A stretch of 64,000 nucleotides of DNA. Origin: Zychaea mexicana (lineage: Eukaryota > Mucoromycota > Mucoromycetes > Mucorales > Lichtheimiaceae). Made by a program: the position numbers and the translations under genes. The DNA is taken from assembly GCF_025766255.1 (NCBI RefSeq), contig NW_026516670.1, positions 744,001-808,000 on the forward strand, read 5' to 3'. The notes beneath the pieces were generated by a model. It did no database searches. It was not told the DNA's origin and was given only the letters and a program-made list of their open reading frames with translations. Of the stretch, positions 12,939 through 29,249 are shown in pieces. The stretch's first letter is position 1; the number at the start of each line of letters is the position of its first letter.

Positions 12939-13554
12939 GGAAAAAAAAGGTTGGGACGACGACTGTTCTGTTTTGTTGTCTTTGATGCTTGTATTTATAT
13001 CGGAAATACTTGTTCATGATGATTCCAGTTAGAACCAAACTGAACATTTTTCGTGAGCGGTGTTGCTCTTGCTTTGCTATCTCATTTATTTGAGGAAAGG
13101 TGGCGGTTGGTGCTGAAACAGACAATGATAACAATCTCGGACCCTGCCTGTGTTGTTTTATTGTAAAGGAAAGGTGCAGCTACGGTGAAACGCGTGTATT
13201 GCATCCACACATACTGCTGACGATGATATTGTATCGCTGCACACAATTTGACAGACCTGCGTCTCTATTTTTTTCCCACGTGTGCATGTGCTATGCTATG
13301 ATCGGGCCCGTTGTCATGGTTGGTAAGTTTGAATCGAGCTGGTACTGCATACATATGGCGATCTTCTTTAATGGAAGTAATTAGCAATACGTAGCTCGCC
13401 TCCCTTTCTTCTAGGCGGTTCGGTTTAGGGAAAATATTTACAGAGATGATATTAGATGAGCTGTATTATTTAGAAAACATTAGAATGGGGTCCAAGGAGT
13501 TTGTGTGGGTTGTGTGTAAATAAAATAATAATCATTCTTGGGTAAAGACGGACT
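12939..13554. other. Intergenic region
   Basis: Upstream region of the Kre9-like gene and 3' side of the kinase gene. Small ORFs here show no family features. Confidence 0.4.
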
Positions 13555-17525
<3,971 letters not shown>

Positions 17526-18050
17526 AATGAGGTGGTGCAAAGCGTGTGCAGGGGAGGATAGCCGTTAATATACAATGGTATGACGGGCAAAAAAAAAGGA
17601 GGGTGAGAAATTGGCGGGGGCGACATCAATGGGGCCCAACGCTTGTTCTGATTGGGTCGTTTAAAAGAATAGAAACAGGATTTATGCTTTAATACCTGAC
17701 GATTCATGTCGTACATTCGTCGTTTCTTTTAAGATTCATATTAAGGATTCCTATACAACTAATATCGTTATTAAAGGAAAAGAATTTCCAGGTACCGTCC
17801 GTGCAATGATATAAAGTAATAAAAAGTTTAAGAACGGTCAATTTGTTACAACGATCATAGTCTTTTCGGCGATGCTAGTAAACTTTATGTACTCCATCAA
17901 TATCAGAGGGCTCTTAAAACAAGCGGTCAGACGTCTTATCTCATTGCGTACAGTTTGAAAAGCGTAAAGGTCGGTATGCCTAAACCGGAGCCGAAAGGAA
18001 AGCAAACGATATCGCTAGGAGAAACAGTTACGTACTGAAGCTAATAATTC
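17526..18050. other. Cdc7 upstream region
   Basis: No gene supported. The gene-dense segment ends here and degenerate repeat DNA begins. Confidence 0.4.
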
Positions 18051-18319
18051 TTCTTGATCATCAAACAAAATCTGCGCCCGAAGCCTATCTATGAACTTAT
18101 TATTATGTGTAAGTCATGGTCGTCAGTCGTAATGACACCTACAGTATTGACCTATCATACCATTCTAATAAACCTATTTCTACTGGGGGAGGAGGTTTGC
18201 AGCTCCATGAATTCTCAGCGACATAATTTCAAACAAAATTCATTTAAGAACAATCTCTCCCATGCGAAATCATTATTTTATATCATTAAGTGATGAGTAT
18301 GTTAAATAATCTAATTACC

Positions 18320-20003
18320 TATCTATGAGGATATGGCCTCTCGCAGCTTTTGACCGTATCTCTATTGCTTGAGAGAAGCTGTCGATGCAATAGCTGTAAT
18401 AATCGCGTACCCCTTCCATCTTCTCCAGCGCAGCCTAACAGCATGATAGGCGAAGATTCGTTTCCCCAATATATATATATATATATATATATATTTCCTT
18501 TGTCTTAAACTTACTTAATCCTTTCTTCAAAGATTGTACAAGTGATGGGACCTCAATGCCCCGATACTCAAAGACTATGGAAGAACAAAATCGGCAGTGT
18601 TAGCAAAATGCAAGCCAGCAGAATGGTTGCACCAGCTATGACATTTATAATTGCTTCTCCTGCTTCCCAGATCTGTCAGGTCTTAATCGAACAAGGATGC
18701 ACGTGCTCAGTATTCTCTTGGCCTGCTCAGTAGTGGATATTATTATCAAGGAGCCGAACTTGATAATCGAGCTGATCGCCAAAGATCATTTCGATAGTAG
18801 CGTCAAGTCGGCGGTACTAACTAATACGTCCAGTTTATCCTTTTTTATCCTCAGCGACGGCATAATCGACAACAGGCTCTAATAAACGTCATTGATTTAA
18901 AAAGAGATTCGCAATCCCATAGCCGTCCTTAGACAGCTCCTAACGCCACCGATAACCGTATAAAAGTTTTTGCTCTGTTCGCTCGTAGTCGGCGTGTACT
19001 TGTAAGCTTGCGCCTAAACCAGGCATCCTACTGCTCCAGATCTGAGATGCTGTCGATGCAAGGAATGGGATAGATACTTCGGCCATCATAGGCAATGCGA
19101 ACCATGGTTAGCTGCGCGGAGTCACTCGTGTGCATGATATAAGCATGTGTGTTGTAACCATCGTTGCGGTCGGCATAAAGCTTAGCAACGTCATTCTTGG
19201 AAGTGTGAGTGGTAGTATTAATATTGTTGCGATTCAGCAATGAAGAAATGTGTTGTATCCAGAGGATCGGGACATCAATTAAGTTCCATATGAATAGAAT
19301 ATTTGGAACCTCTCTTTCTCTCGTAATAAAAACTTGACCGTTAAGAGTCTCACGAATTATCTCGTCTCAATTCCGATCCTCGAACAAAACAGAATGGAAG
19401 ACGTGATGGGCGTTGCTGGTGCTGTTTTTGTCAACCCAGTCCTCAGAATGCAAGCGTCAAAGTCAGTTTGTCATGACTTTTGAAGAAGGGTCCTTTTTAA
19501 ACAATAGCGGAACGAACATCCCACTTAACTATCTGACACAAGGTAAAACTAGAACAATACTGGACTGCTAAGGTCATTTTAGAGATATCCCAGTTATAAT
19601 CAATGTCCTGATCTGGTACTGCAACAAGATTTCCTCACCTTTTCTTTTAAATGATGCAGCGAATTCTTCAAGTTCTCTGGAGGTAGAGATGGCACCTTTG
19701 GAGCACGAAATCCGCGGATTTCATTGAGCTCATCGTCGTCAAAATATTCTTTCTACGTGAGGTCGGATGGGTCAAAGATCACCGAGTGAACAGGATTTTT
19801 AAAGGGCATATAAGACAGAGATTAGTAATAATCCAATGTACAGTTATTGATTGTGGTGTAGACTTACTGTTCAAATTCGGCTTTCGTAACCAACTTCGCC
19901 ATTTGCTCTTCAACAAACTTTCCACTCTTTAAATTCCACATCTTGTTCTTCTCGAAAGACGCCTTGAGAACTGCGACTTTATTCTTATCCTCTATGCTCA
20001 GCT
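18320..20003 (-). pseudogene. Decayed copy of dispersed mucoralean protein family or families
   Basis: Separated minus-strand pieces look like exons of dead genes. 20003-19868 reads MWNLKSGKFVEEQMAKLV; 19760-19640 reads KEYFDDDELNEIRGF then PKVPSLPPE, with an in-frame TAG just before the first word (about 19753). These match the plus-strand copy at 23530. Further on, 19240-19028 is open (SAQLTMVRIAYDGRSIYPIP). Near 18600-18510 it reads FEYRGIEVPSLVQSLKKGLS, and near 18450-18320 EKMEGVRDYYSYCIDSF then AARGHILIDR. The last three pieces may belong to a second family. I recall similar proteins as repeated, function-unknown genes in Mucorales; no activity can be named. Confidence 0.5.
18469..18494. 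repeat. (AT)n microsatellite
   Basis: AT repeated about 13 times. Confidence 0.9.
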
Positions 20004-20865
20004 ACTTGGGACGTTCTGTGGAGGAGATGTGAGTAGTGGAGAGTGAGATAAACGGATCTTGAGATACTCACAACCGGTTGCATACGCTCTTCTCACTCAC
20101 TAACATAAGCATACACTCTTCGATCCTCTAATCCGTTCCAATGATACTCACGTTGAATAGCTTTGGTTTAGAAAAGTTGACGAGGAGGCAGAAGAGCCTC
20201 ATGATTGCTGCGGCCACACGGTTACATAGATTAATGAACACACGCAGCATTTGAGCCGGTCGTTGGTTGCATGCGTTCTGTGTGCGTTAAGGATGATTGC
20301 CATCTTTGAAGACAGACTTGCTTCTCTATAATCAGCCTAGACTCTGGTCTTAGTGTACTTATGGATTGATTAGTTCTGTACTAACAATTTGTATTGTGTA
20401 AGCAAGTTAAAACTAAAGCACGAGCTTTTACTCATAAACTCTATCTATTTAATTTCACAGATATATCGATAGCAATTGCTCCATTTGCTTTATACATTTA
20501 AAAGAAACAAAATTGAATTTATTTCTATCAATAAAAACACTATAATAAGCTCTATTGAAAACCTTGTGGAAAAAGTTATAGAAGAATATTTTGAAAATGA
20601 ATCACTTACAAAATTAAAAAAATTGGCAGAAAATATAATAAAATTAAATATAGATAAAACTAAAGATAAATTTTTTTAATATTTAAATTCTAGTGAGAAT
20701 ACTTGTTGTACATACACATATTATAAAAGAGGTAAAATGAAGGTTTTATATGTCGGAAAAAAGTAAAAACAAATTTAGAAGGAAGGTTAATCCTTAACCA
20801 TAGTTTAATCAAAGTATCAAAGTTCATTGATTTATCTATGATAGGATACACATAGGGATCCGTAT
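20004..20865. other. Region without a supported gene
   Basis: Holds a Lys/Asn/Ile-rich open stretch at 20476-20679 that lacks an ATG start (it opens on TTG). Its composition resembles the AT-rich ORFs near 34-35 kb. Nothing else can be supported. Confidence 0.35.
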
Positions 20866-20932
20866 CAGAACCGTAGAACCGGAACCGAACCGTTTCTGTA
20901 TACGTAGAACCGAAGAACCGAGAGGCAGAAGA
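20866..20932. repeat. GAACCG-rich cluster, left
   Basis: Several GAACC/GAACCG words within about 65 bp. The complementary word GGTTC clusters about 0.8 kb further right. Confidence 0.7.
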
Positions 20933-21674
20933 TTGCATTTAGCGATTTTGGTAAGAAGTATAGAATAGGCTATAACAGAAGTTACGAACAATGTTATTCC
21001 GAAAAGACAAAGAAGTAGTGTATTTGCAAGCCATACTTCATTTAAAAAATTAAAAAAACCTGCAAAAGCAGAAGGGAGGGAAAAATAGTAAAGAAGAGAA
21101 GAGAAAAATAAATAAAAAAACACTTCTTCTGACAGCAGCTTGCTTTCTCCGCCCATGACGCACATCATTACTTGTTCCTCTACTTTGCTACCCACAACGC
21201 ATTTTCTCCATGACGTACTACTTTACTAGATTAAGCATGGATTCTCAATCAGTTTTATCAAGTTTATGCTTTCTGTCTGAGATTGCACATCCTAGGGCCC
21301 ATAACAGAATTATCTTACCCATTCACTCTTTGCCTTTTATGAGACACTATACACACGTAGAGACACAGTAGCTGTGTGTACTGCTGGTTGTGGTTTGATT
21401 CCTCCAATGTTACGATAACATATTGTACTAATAATACTACATCGCTCTAAGTACTATAAGCTCCACTTTTTTTTGTAAAAACTGTGCTTTAATCTTTTAA
21501 CTATGCAATGACCCACATCGTATTCTCTTATTCATTTTGAGATCGCTGTTCAATGTACAATAATAAACTATTCTTTTTTACTGCAGTATTCAAGTATACT
21601 GCAATATTTAACACACACACACACATCAGCTTTCATTCAAAGATACCAGATTTTGCCTTTTTTATACACATGAC

Positions 21675-21803
21675 AGGTTCGGTTCTTCGGTTCGATTCTT
21701 TGGTTCTACGGTTCTCGTCGGTTCTAGTCAGTTCGGTTCTTGCTTTAGACGGTTCGGTTCGGTTCCCTTCAAGAACCGAACCGAACCGAACCGTGCGGAA
21801 CCC
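21675..21803. repeat. GGTTCG/CGAACC cluster with hairpin, right
   Basis: A run of GGTTCG words ends in a near-perfect hairpin: the arm 21750-21765 pairs with 21773-21788 (16 bp) around a 7-base loop. A purine-rich tract (AAGAAAAG type) follows to about 21910. Confidence 0.85.
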
Positions 21804-21910
21804 TAGTGGCAGTAAGAGACGAGATTTAACACAAGACAGAAAGAGAATTGAGAAAAGAAAAACAAGGAAGAAGGAAGAAGTGAAAAGAAAAGGGAAAAAG
21901 AAAAGGATTA

Positions 21911-23529
21911 GGGGCATATAGGGAAGTCAATTTTCAACCACACTTTACCATTATGCTTTCTTTAATACATGTGAGCCCAAGTGATTTCTTCTGTGATGGC
22001 ACAAAACCCTTTATCTTTAAGAATAATCACACAAAACGTAGATGTTGCTAGCACTGCTAGGAATTTGTGTGCCATCATCTTAGGGAGCTGTGTATATATA
22101 GAGTTTTGAACTTCCAGTGCTCAAGTACAGGTTGATTGACACTACTTCCTTCGTCACTAAATCAAAATCAGTATTGACCTATCCAATTGCAACACCTAAT
22201 TGACACTTCCTTCATTACTACATCGAAATCAGTCTTAACCTATCAACCTAAGTTTTGACCCGCCCAATTGCAACCCCTAGCATCAACTTTAATATTTGAT
22301 TGAATAAAAGTTGCAGCAAGTCTTGCCTGTTCCCAAAAAGGAGAACTGAGGGTTATAAATCCTCCCAAAAAGGAAAACCTCGCAGTGATAATTGATTTAT
22401 AGGCACTTATTTTACTTAGGAAAACTCTTCTTACTATATGATAAACTTTTTTATAAATAACAAATATCATGATGTTCTTCTATTCTAGTCAAGCTTAAAA
22501 AATTTACATTTTTTAAGGTTTTGTCCTTTATCCTAGCTAGCTACTAATAAGCATATTAGTGGTAAATATTAAATTTACACACTAATTCAAATAATTAAAA
22601 GGAGACTTATGGAATCTTTCAGATTCTCATTTAAGTCTAAATAACAACCTACTGGTTGTTTAGGATTAATAAATTAAAGTCGAGACCTCTTCAAAAAAAT
22701 CAAAGATTTTTTATCAGACACCCCCTACCACATTAGGAATTAAACTATCGATTCGATTTTAACAAATCGAATAAAATAAAAAAAAATAAGATTTATTTTT
22801 TTATATTTTAATATCTTAATGATTAATAGATTTCTTAATTTCATTAGAAATCTTATTATCATAAGATATTCGATTAGTTTCCAAAAGTTATACTTTTTTA
22901 CAGACTCTAATTAAAAGTTGTTTTTAAAAACTTAATAATTTTTAATATAAACAGTTATTATTGAATCACCTACAATAACTGTACATTGGATTGATACTAA
23001 TCTCTGTCTATATGCCCTTTGAAAGTCCTATTCAATTAAATGGATAAAAAATAATAATAGAATATCCAAATAAATTGTATATATAATTTAATATTTATAA
23101 TGAATATACTATATATTAATAGTTTAATACTAATACTAATAATAAGAAAAATAATATGAAAGAATATTTCAATTTACTCCGTATTTTAATTTGTTTTCTT
23201 AATTTTATTTTATATTGAAAAACAGTATTTTTCATTCAATAATTGTAATTTTGTTTCATAAAAATTTTGAAGTAGTAGGAAATAAAACATTTTATAATAT
23301 TTAGTGGCGGTGGAATAGTAATGAGCACTCCCTCCTTTACATAAGGATGAAGGACGATATGTAACATAATTTTGAAATAAAAAGAAGGTGAAAGGTTACT
23401 GGGGTGTGTAAGCCTTTTACGAGTAAGTTAACAATAACAATCATTTCCTTTAAATTATATATAATATATATTTAATAATTACGAATTATTTATCTTAGTG
23501 ATCTTTGACTCATGTGACCTCATATAGAA
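21911..23529. other. AT-rich region without a supported gene
   Basis: Strongly AT-rich with no family-like ORF. It includes a short imperfect tandem duplication (22134-22260) and an imperfect inverted pair around the word GATGGCACA (about 21993) and TGTGTGCCATC (about 22066). Possible remains of small transposons; not assignable. Confidence 0.35.
22134..22260. repeat. Imperfect tandem duplication of about 65 bp
   Basis: Two copies start with ATTGACAC at 22134 and about 22199. They share the words CAAAATCAGT or CGAAATCAGT and CCTATC, and both end near CAATTGCAAC. Confidence 0.6.
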
Positions 23530-24895
23530 AGAGTACTTTGATGAGGATGAGCTCAATGAAATCTGCGAATATCAAGCTCCCAAGATACCATCTCTACCTA
23601 TAGAACTTGAAGAATTTGCTGCATCATTTGGAGAAAAGGTGAGTAGAATATTCCATAGCACCCCAAATCAGAATATTGAATTAACCTTTTTTCTTTTCTC
23701 TTGTTTTTACTGGAACAACTTATGTGATATATACGATCATGCTAGCTCATATAAAGTTGAGTTACAGTAAGCAGACCTTTGTTGGATGCGGTTGTCAACA
23801 ATGTTATCCATGCATTTGCTGTTCTATAAGTATTTTGACAAAGAGCATTCAGAGTCCGATCTCCTCAAGTATGCATGGGAGTTTTTGGACAGCTGCTTTG
23901 ACGAATCTGAGTATATCACTGCTATCAGGTATATATAAAAACATCTGGACTCTAAATAACCAGGAAGACGTGTTCAAAACAATCAATAGCAGGGAAAAGG
24001 CCAGCAAAGCAACATCAGAAGCTCAGAACCAAGAGCACTCAATTGGTTCCATGGAAGCCACTTTACATAAAAAAAGTTGGCACAAAAGTTGACCTTTTGT
24101 ATACAGCACTATTAATGGCGTTGGGCGCTATCGAAGCTGGTGCATTCAACAATCGAAGCAGCACCAAATCAATGATGGAGTTGGGCATGAAATGCCCAAA
24201 AGCATTGAAGGATATACTAGTTGAACTTGAGTGTGCCAACTTCATTTAGCTTCGTAACATAGGGATTCAATCATAAACAATTAATATTAGTGTAAACACT
24301 AAATTAATTTAAGTTAATAGTTTCACATCAAGTATTTACTAATTTTTGGATTTGATCAAAGATTATATAACTAATAAGGGGTCGATCCAGTTAGTCTACC
24401 TTTACTTATTATTAGAAAACATAACAATATTTATAAATTAAATATGTTTATAAGAACTAAAAAACTGTTTTATAGTTTTAAACTGTTTTTGAAAAAAAAA
24501 ATAACAATTGTTTCAAAATAAACAAATTATCATCTAATTTTTTTAATGGCTCCCATATAATTTAAAGTCATTAAACTTATTTTATTAATAAAACCTTTTA
24601 CATAATATAATTACGGATTAATTCTAGTAAAGACTTATAGCTACATCGTTTCTAATAGGTACAATCTAGTAGTGTAGCAAAATTTGAATAAGGTGGTTAA
24701 GGTCTGTTGCCTAGTTTGTTGGATAATATGCTTATATACCTATCTTTAGAAACAGAATTAATAGGCCTTTATATACAGTTTGTCATTATCAATTGTCCAG
24801 AAGGATATGTATGCAGATTGACTAAGCTTGAGGCTGGGCACTATACCCCACTTGTGGTGAGAATTTCCTTTGCAACTTCTTTTACTTGCTGGAAT
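23530..24895 (+). pseudogene. Decayed plus-strand copy of the dispersed protein family
   Basis: First piece (about 23530-23639) reads KEYFDEDELNEICEYQAPKI then LEEFAASFGEK before a GT donor. The second (about 23790-23930) reads ESDLLKYAWEFLDSCFDESE. The third (24000-24249) reads SIGSMEATLHKK, then after a frame slip GTKVDLLYTALLMALGAIEA and MKCPKALKDILVELECANF. After about 430 bp of AT-rich DNA, 24755-24865 reads NCPEGYVCRLTKLEAGHY, which fits the C-terminal part of the same family. The first piece matches the minus-strand copy at 19.7 kb. Stops and frame slips mean it is not functional as read. The family function is unknown to me. Confidence 0.55.
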
Positions 24896-26023
24896 TAGTG
24901 TAGGCTGGTAAAAGTATTGTGGAAAAAACTAGAGTTGCTGCAGTTACAAAGATGAATAGAAAGTATGCCACATTTTAACAATCAACCATCCAACCATTTC
25001 CACTTCTAACCATTCATTCTACCATACCAAAAAGAATGACATTCTCTATATATATTGAAATATCATACTTTCACCAAAAGTACCTTCTCAAATGAACTGT
25101 GTATATACAAATTAAGCATCACAATACCTGCAACTACTACAACTTTCTGACACATTCGATAAAGTTAAGGTCCTTGACTTCCAACCAATTATATGGTCAT
25201 ACTACAGTAATTAAAAATAAACAAAGATAAATAAGTCGTTTAAGAATAGATTATATCCAAAAGATTGAACAAAGTATAATATCAGCTTTGAGCGTTATTA
25301 TAAAATAAAAAGTTTTAAAATTAATTTTATAAAAAGTTATATCATTATTTCTATATAATTATTAATTACTTTGAAATTATATTTATTTCTAGAAAGTTAA
25401 ATTCTTTTTAATGTTTTATCTATAAAAGATTTAATCTAAAAAAAATATCATTGTAAATTTTGCCAAGATAAAAACTAAAGTTTTTTATGGAAAATCTAGA
25501 ACCTTTTCTCTGGAGAAAAAAAACCATAAAGAGTCACTTCATTAGAAACTTACAATTTTTTAGGGTATTCAACAATGCTCTATAGAAACTATTTTCTTTT
25601 ATATCTAACTTTCAAACATTGTTTAAGAACTCGGTCTTAACAGATAAACAGATCTGAAGGTAGAAAGGTTATCAACTCTTTGTCAGCAAGGACCCTATTA
25701 GTGTTTACTGTTAGAACAAATTAAAAGCTTTCATAATGGTGTGAGATGTGTTCTTAGACAGTTGTTTCATACTTGGTTTCTTTACTGAGTTATATGAAGG
25801 ATTCACATTTTAATCCTGCTGGGTGTATGTATGCAACTATATTCCTTATTAGTTCCCAGTACAGTAAAGAGAAACTTTCTATCAAGACATCTGTCTGTAC
25901 TGGATCTTAGTTCACCACACATACTATTGAATGTGTATTCTGTTCACAACTTCTTCAGGCTTAATTTAGAATAGAAACACTGATTGATTTAAATAGGTTG
26001 ATCTAGAAGATATGTTGTAGAAA
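24896..26023. other. AT-rich region without a supported gene
   Basis: No ORF, RNA gene or clear repeat recognised. Confidence 0.35.
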
Positions 26024-26260
26024 TCAAAAACCATAATTTTTAGATACATTTTCTATTTCTTTTAATATTTCTATTATATTCCAATTATTTTTAATATCTT
26101 TGATTTTATATTTTCTTAATAAATAGTATAATATGGTTATATAATTTTTACAATAATAATCATTTTTGAAACTAGTATTAATATTTTGCTCTATAATTTG
26201 TTTTTTATCTTCAAATTTATCATTTTTAATATAATCATTTTTATCTTTTTTTTTTCTTTT
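26024..26260 (-). pseudogene. AT-rich ORF fragment, Lys/Asn/Ile-rich
   Basis: The minus strand is open for about 75 codons and ends SKNYGF-stop, with segments such as DYYCKNYITILYYLLRKYK. Codons end almost only in A or T. Further upstream (26260-26760) the same strand looks coding-like but is broken by stops. Composition resembles the ORFs at 34.2-35.2 kb. No homologue recognised. Confidence 0.35.
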
Positions 26261-27343
26261 CTAGTTCTTTAATATCATTATGCTCTTTATTTTTTTTAGT
26301 TTTGATTCTTTAATACAGCTTGATATATTTTAACCATTTTGATCATTATCATTGTAATTATAAGTATCCTTTTCTTAAAAAATATAATAAGAAGAATTTA
26401 CTCTATTTATAAAATCACATTTTAATAAATTGTCATTTTTTTTGGGTTTTGTTATCATCATTACTTTTAATTTTAACTTTTTTTATTTTTCTTCTATTCT
26501 CATTATCTTTTTTGTATTTTGTTTCATTTTATATTCATATTTAAACATATCTTTTTCATCTTTTATTATTTCAAACATAAATATTTATATCTTGATACTG
26601 TTATCATATGTAATATTAAATTTTTTTATATTTAGCATTTCTACCTGCTTCATTATACTGTAAACATCTGTTTTATATCTTTAAAAAATGCATCATTGTT
26701 TATTGTATTCTCAAAGTCTATTTTATTAAAATCTATCTCACTTATCATTTTTAATTTAATATAAGAAATTCAATTTTAGAACTTTTAAAAATATAATTCA
26801 ATTTTCTATTCTTTTTATACAACCTATCCTCCTATTACTCTATTTGAACATGCATATAAACACATTGAAATTACCTCCCACTTCACTACATACTTTGAAC
26901 TGTAAGAGCAAGTCCAGTGGACTCCTCACTATATTACTAATTTCACTAAGGGAGTTAATTATTAGTAATTAAATGTTCAATTAATAATATTAATGGTGAA
27001 TTATAAAATGTAAAAAAATATAAAAATCTTTATTTTTTAGACTTTTTAAGTTTTATAAATCAAATTTACCAAAACGTCGGCTTAGCTGTTATAAATGTGC
27101 TGATAGCATCGCCATATACTGATCTCTCTCAGCATGTATAGAATAGAATTTTTGTATCAATAATTGTTCAGTTCATTTATACTCTATTGTTCTTTAATAT
27201 ACGATTTCTCGGTCAAAAAGTACAAAACTATTGGCTATGATATCCATACTGAAATCCAGCTTCTAGGAGAAGCTATAGCATACATATTTAACTTAAGAGT
27301 TGCTGATAATGATACTACTATCTAGCGAGGGCTATACACATTA

Positions 27344-27706
27344 CAGTAGACCCCCTTTAATGTCAACCCCTTTAATGTCAACCCCGATATGGTCAACCTT
27401 TTTCTGAGAACCTCACATTTTAGCAGAGATAAATTTCAACTTTTACATAAGGTCAATGTCAACACCTTGGCCAGGGTTGACTTCTTATTGAGGTCAAACA
27501 TATCTAATCAAAAGAGGTTATTTCGTTGTTGGTTGAAAATACATTGTTAGGAACGACTCTGTTGCATACATACATTGTGTCAGGGTGCGCTGGTTTAATA
27601 TTTTTATTATACGGTTAAACTTTGTGCCACCCCCTTTAACGTCAACCCCCGTTAGCGTCAACACTGTCAGGTGTACTTGAGGGTTGACATTAAAGGGCGT
27701 CAACTG
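27344..27706. mobile_element. pogo/Tigger-like MITE, copy A
   Basis: 363 bp bounded by terminal inverted repeats: the left end starts CAGTAGACCCCCTTTAATG, and the right end in reverse complement starts CAGTTGACGCCCTTTAATG. A TA dinucleotide flanks each end (27342-27343 and 27707-27708), as expected for Tc1/mariner-pogo integration. Subterminal GTCAAC words repeat inside. No transposase, so non-autonomous. Confidence 0.82.
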
Positions 27707-28351
27707 TACCACTGTTAGTTGCATCGTAAATGCGAGACTGACAGAATAAAACTCAACACAATGTACATATACTATGTCTATATCGCAGGACTATGCTGTT
27801 ATAAAATCATTTAGGCACACCTTAGGTATCAAAATATATGTCATCTCATCACACGTCCTAACTTACTCTGTTTTACTGCCTTTCCTGCCCTCAGTTATTA
27901 TATAAGCATCTCAGTGGTCTTGGTTGAATCCCTCAATCCATTTGATGGAGCATGTGACATCATGCGTAGTTGAAAGGTTATGATAACCACGTTACACTAA
28001 CACCTTTATTCCACAAGTATGTATGTACCAAAAAACCAATTTTAAAGCGAATTTTGGTATTGAGGTGCATGCAAATTATTCACGAGATAAAAAATTGGAG
28101 TAGCCCTGGCTGATAACTCTTTTTAACAGTACTGATAGTGATTAAGAATCATTTTTTACCTTATGGTATACATTCTTCAAACTATGGCTATTCGAGTACT
28201 CTGTGAACAGGCCCTTCTTCTTTCCTTCTTCCCAACAGGCAGACCAATTCATTCGACGACCCTTGTTATTCTGTTCCCAAGTATTGACAAATGCAACCAA
28301 CTTTTAATTTTAAGAATTTGTAGAACAAGAAGCACTATCAAAGTCTTCAGG

Positions 28352-28673
28352 GAAGTATAAACAATTTCTATAATATTGTTATAAATAACAATATTATGAT
28401 ATTTTATTATACTGTCAAGCTAGCCTGCGTCCAAGTATTCCTTAGCTAGAGGAGGGATTTGCTCACTACCGTTGTGCCTTCTAGACTGTTTTTTCTCAAA
28501 CATAATAGTTAAGATTAACACTAATGGTTGAGAATCTTATAGTGTTTGAGAAATTATTTTTTTGATTAAAAAATTAATTTCATCACTTATTATAATCACT
28601 ATAAAGTTATATTACCTATATTTTTTACCTATTTATTATTTCACTAAAATCATAACACTAAGGGTTACCCCCC
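28352..28673. repeat. 322-bp direct repeat, unit 1 (copy A)
   Basis: Starts GAAGTATAAACAAT and ends TTACCCCCC. Almost the same sequence returns at 28874-29196, 200 bp further on. Inside is a long imperfect hairpin based on TTTCTCAAACA and TGTTTGAGAAA. Confidence 0.9.
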
Positions 28674-28873
28674 TTATGACATAATAGGGGCATAAATATT
28701 AATGTCAGAATTAATAATGACATAAAAAATTCTTTATGTATTAATGGCTCATTCCATTCGCCACTATATATAAAGTTACCCTTTCAGGGTTAAAAGCTTG
28801 CGTAGCGAGCTAACTTTATATATTATTAATATGAACAAGTGTGTGTGTGTGTGTGACACACCACATCACACTA

Positions 28874-29196
28874 GAAGTATAAACAATATCTATAATATTG
28901 TTATAAATAACAATATTATGATATTTTATTATACTGTCAAGCTAGCCTGCGTCCAAGTATTCCTTGGCTAGAGGAGGGATTTGCTCACTACTGTTGCGCC
29001 TCCTAGACTGTTTTTTCTCAAACATAATAGTTAAGATTAACACTAATGGTTGAGAATCTTATAGTGTTTGAGAAATTATTTTTTTGATTAAAAAATTAAT
29101 TTCATCACTTATTATAATCACTTTAAAGTTATATTACCTATAGTTTTTTACCTATTTATTATTTCACTAAAATCATAACACTAAGGGTTACCCCCC
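28874..29196. repeat. 322-bp direct repeat, unit 2 (copy A)
   Basis: Second unit of the pair in copy A; differs from the first by a few substitutions and one extra T. A GT microsatellite (about 28838-28855) lies in the spacer. Confidence 0.9.
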
Positions 29197-29249
29197 AGGA
29201 AGCTCCATTGGTGTTGTTGCTTCTGGTGGTATGTTGCTTGATCCCTGTT

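Larger units (their letters stand above)
26819..29196. repeat. 2.38-kb segmental duplicate, copy A
   Basis: The same sequence recurs at 35411-37788 with a constant offset of 8592. By eye I count about six substitutions and no indel. The left edge is near ACAACCTATCCTCC; the right edge is a C6 run after AAGGGTT. It contains a pogo-like MITE and two internal 322-bp direct repeats. No working gene inside. Confidence 0.95.

Noticed and set aside
26430..26663. Plus-strand ORF that looks like a membrane protein
   Set aside because: Phe/Ile richness is the complement of a decayed A-rich minus-strand reading.
27518..27724. 68-codon minus-strand ORF (also at 36110-36316)
   Set aside because: It lies almost wholly within the MITE and reads through its terminal repeat.
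28490..28556. Hammerhead ribozyme or group I intron core in the 322-bp repeat
   Set aside because: I looked for the conserved CTGATGA...GAAA core and for group I core words and did not find them.
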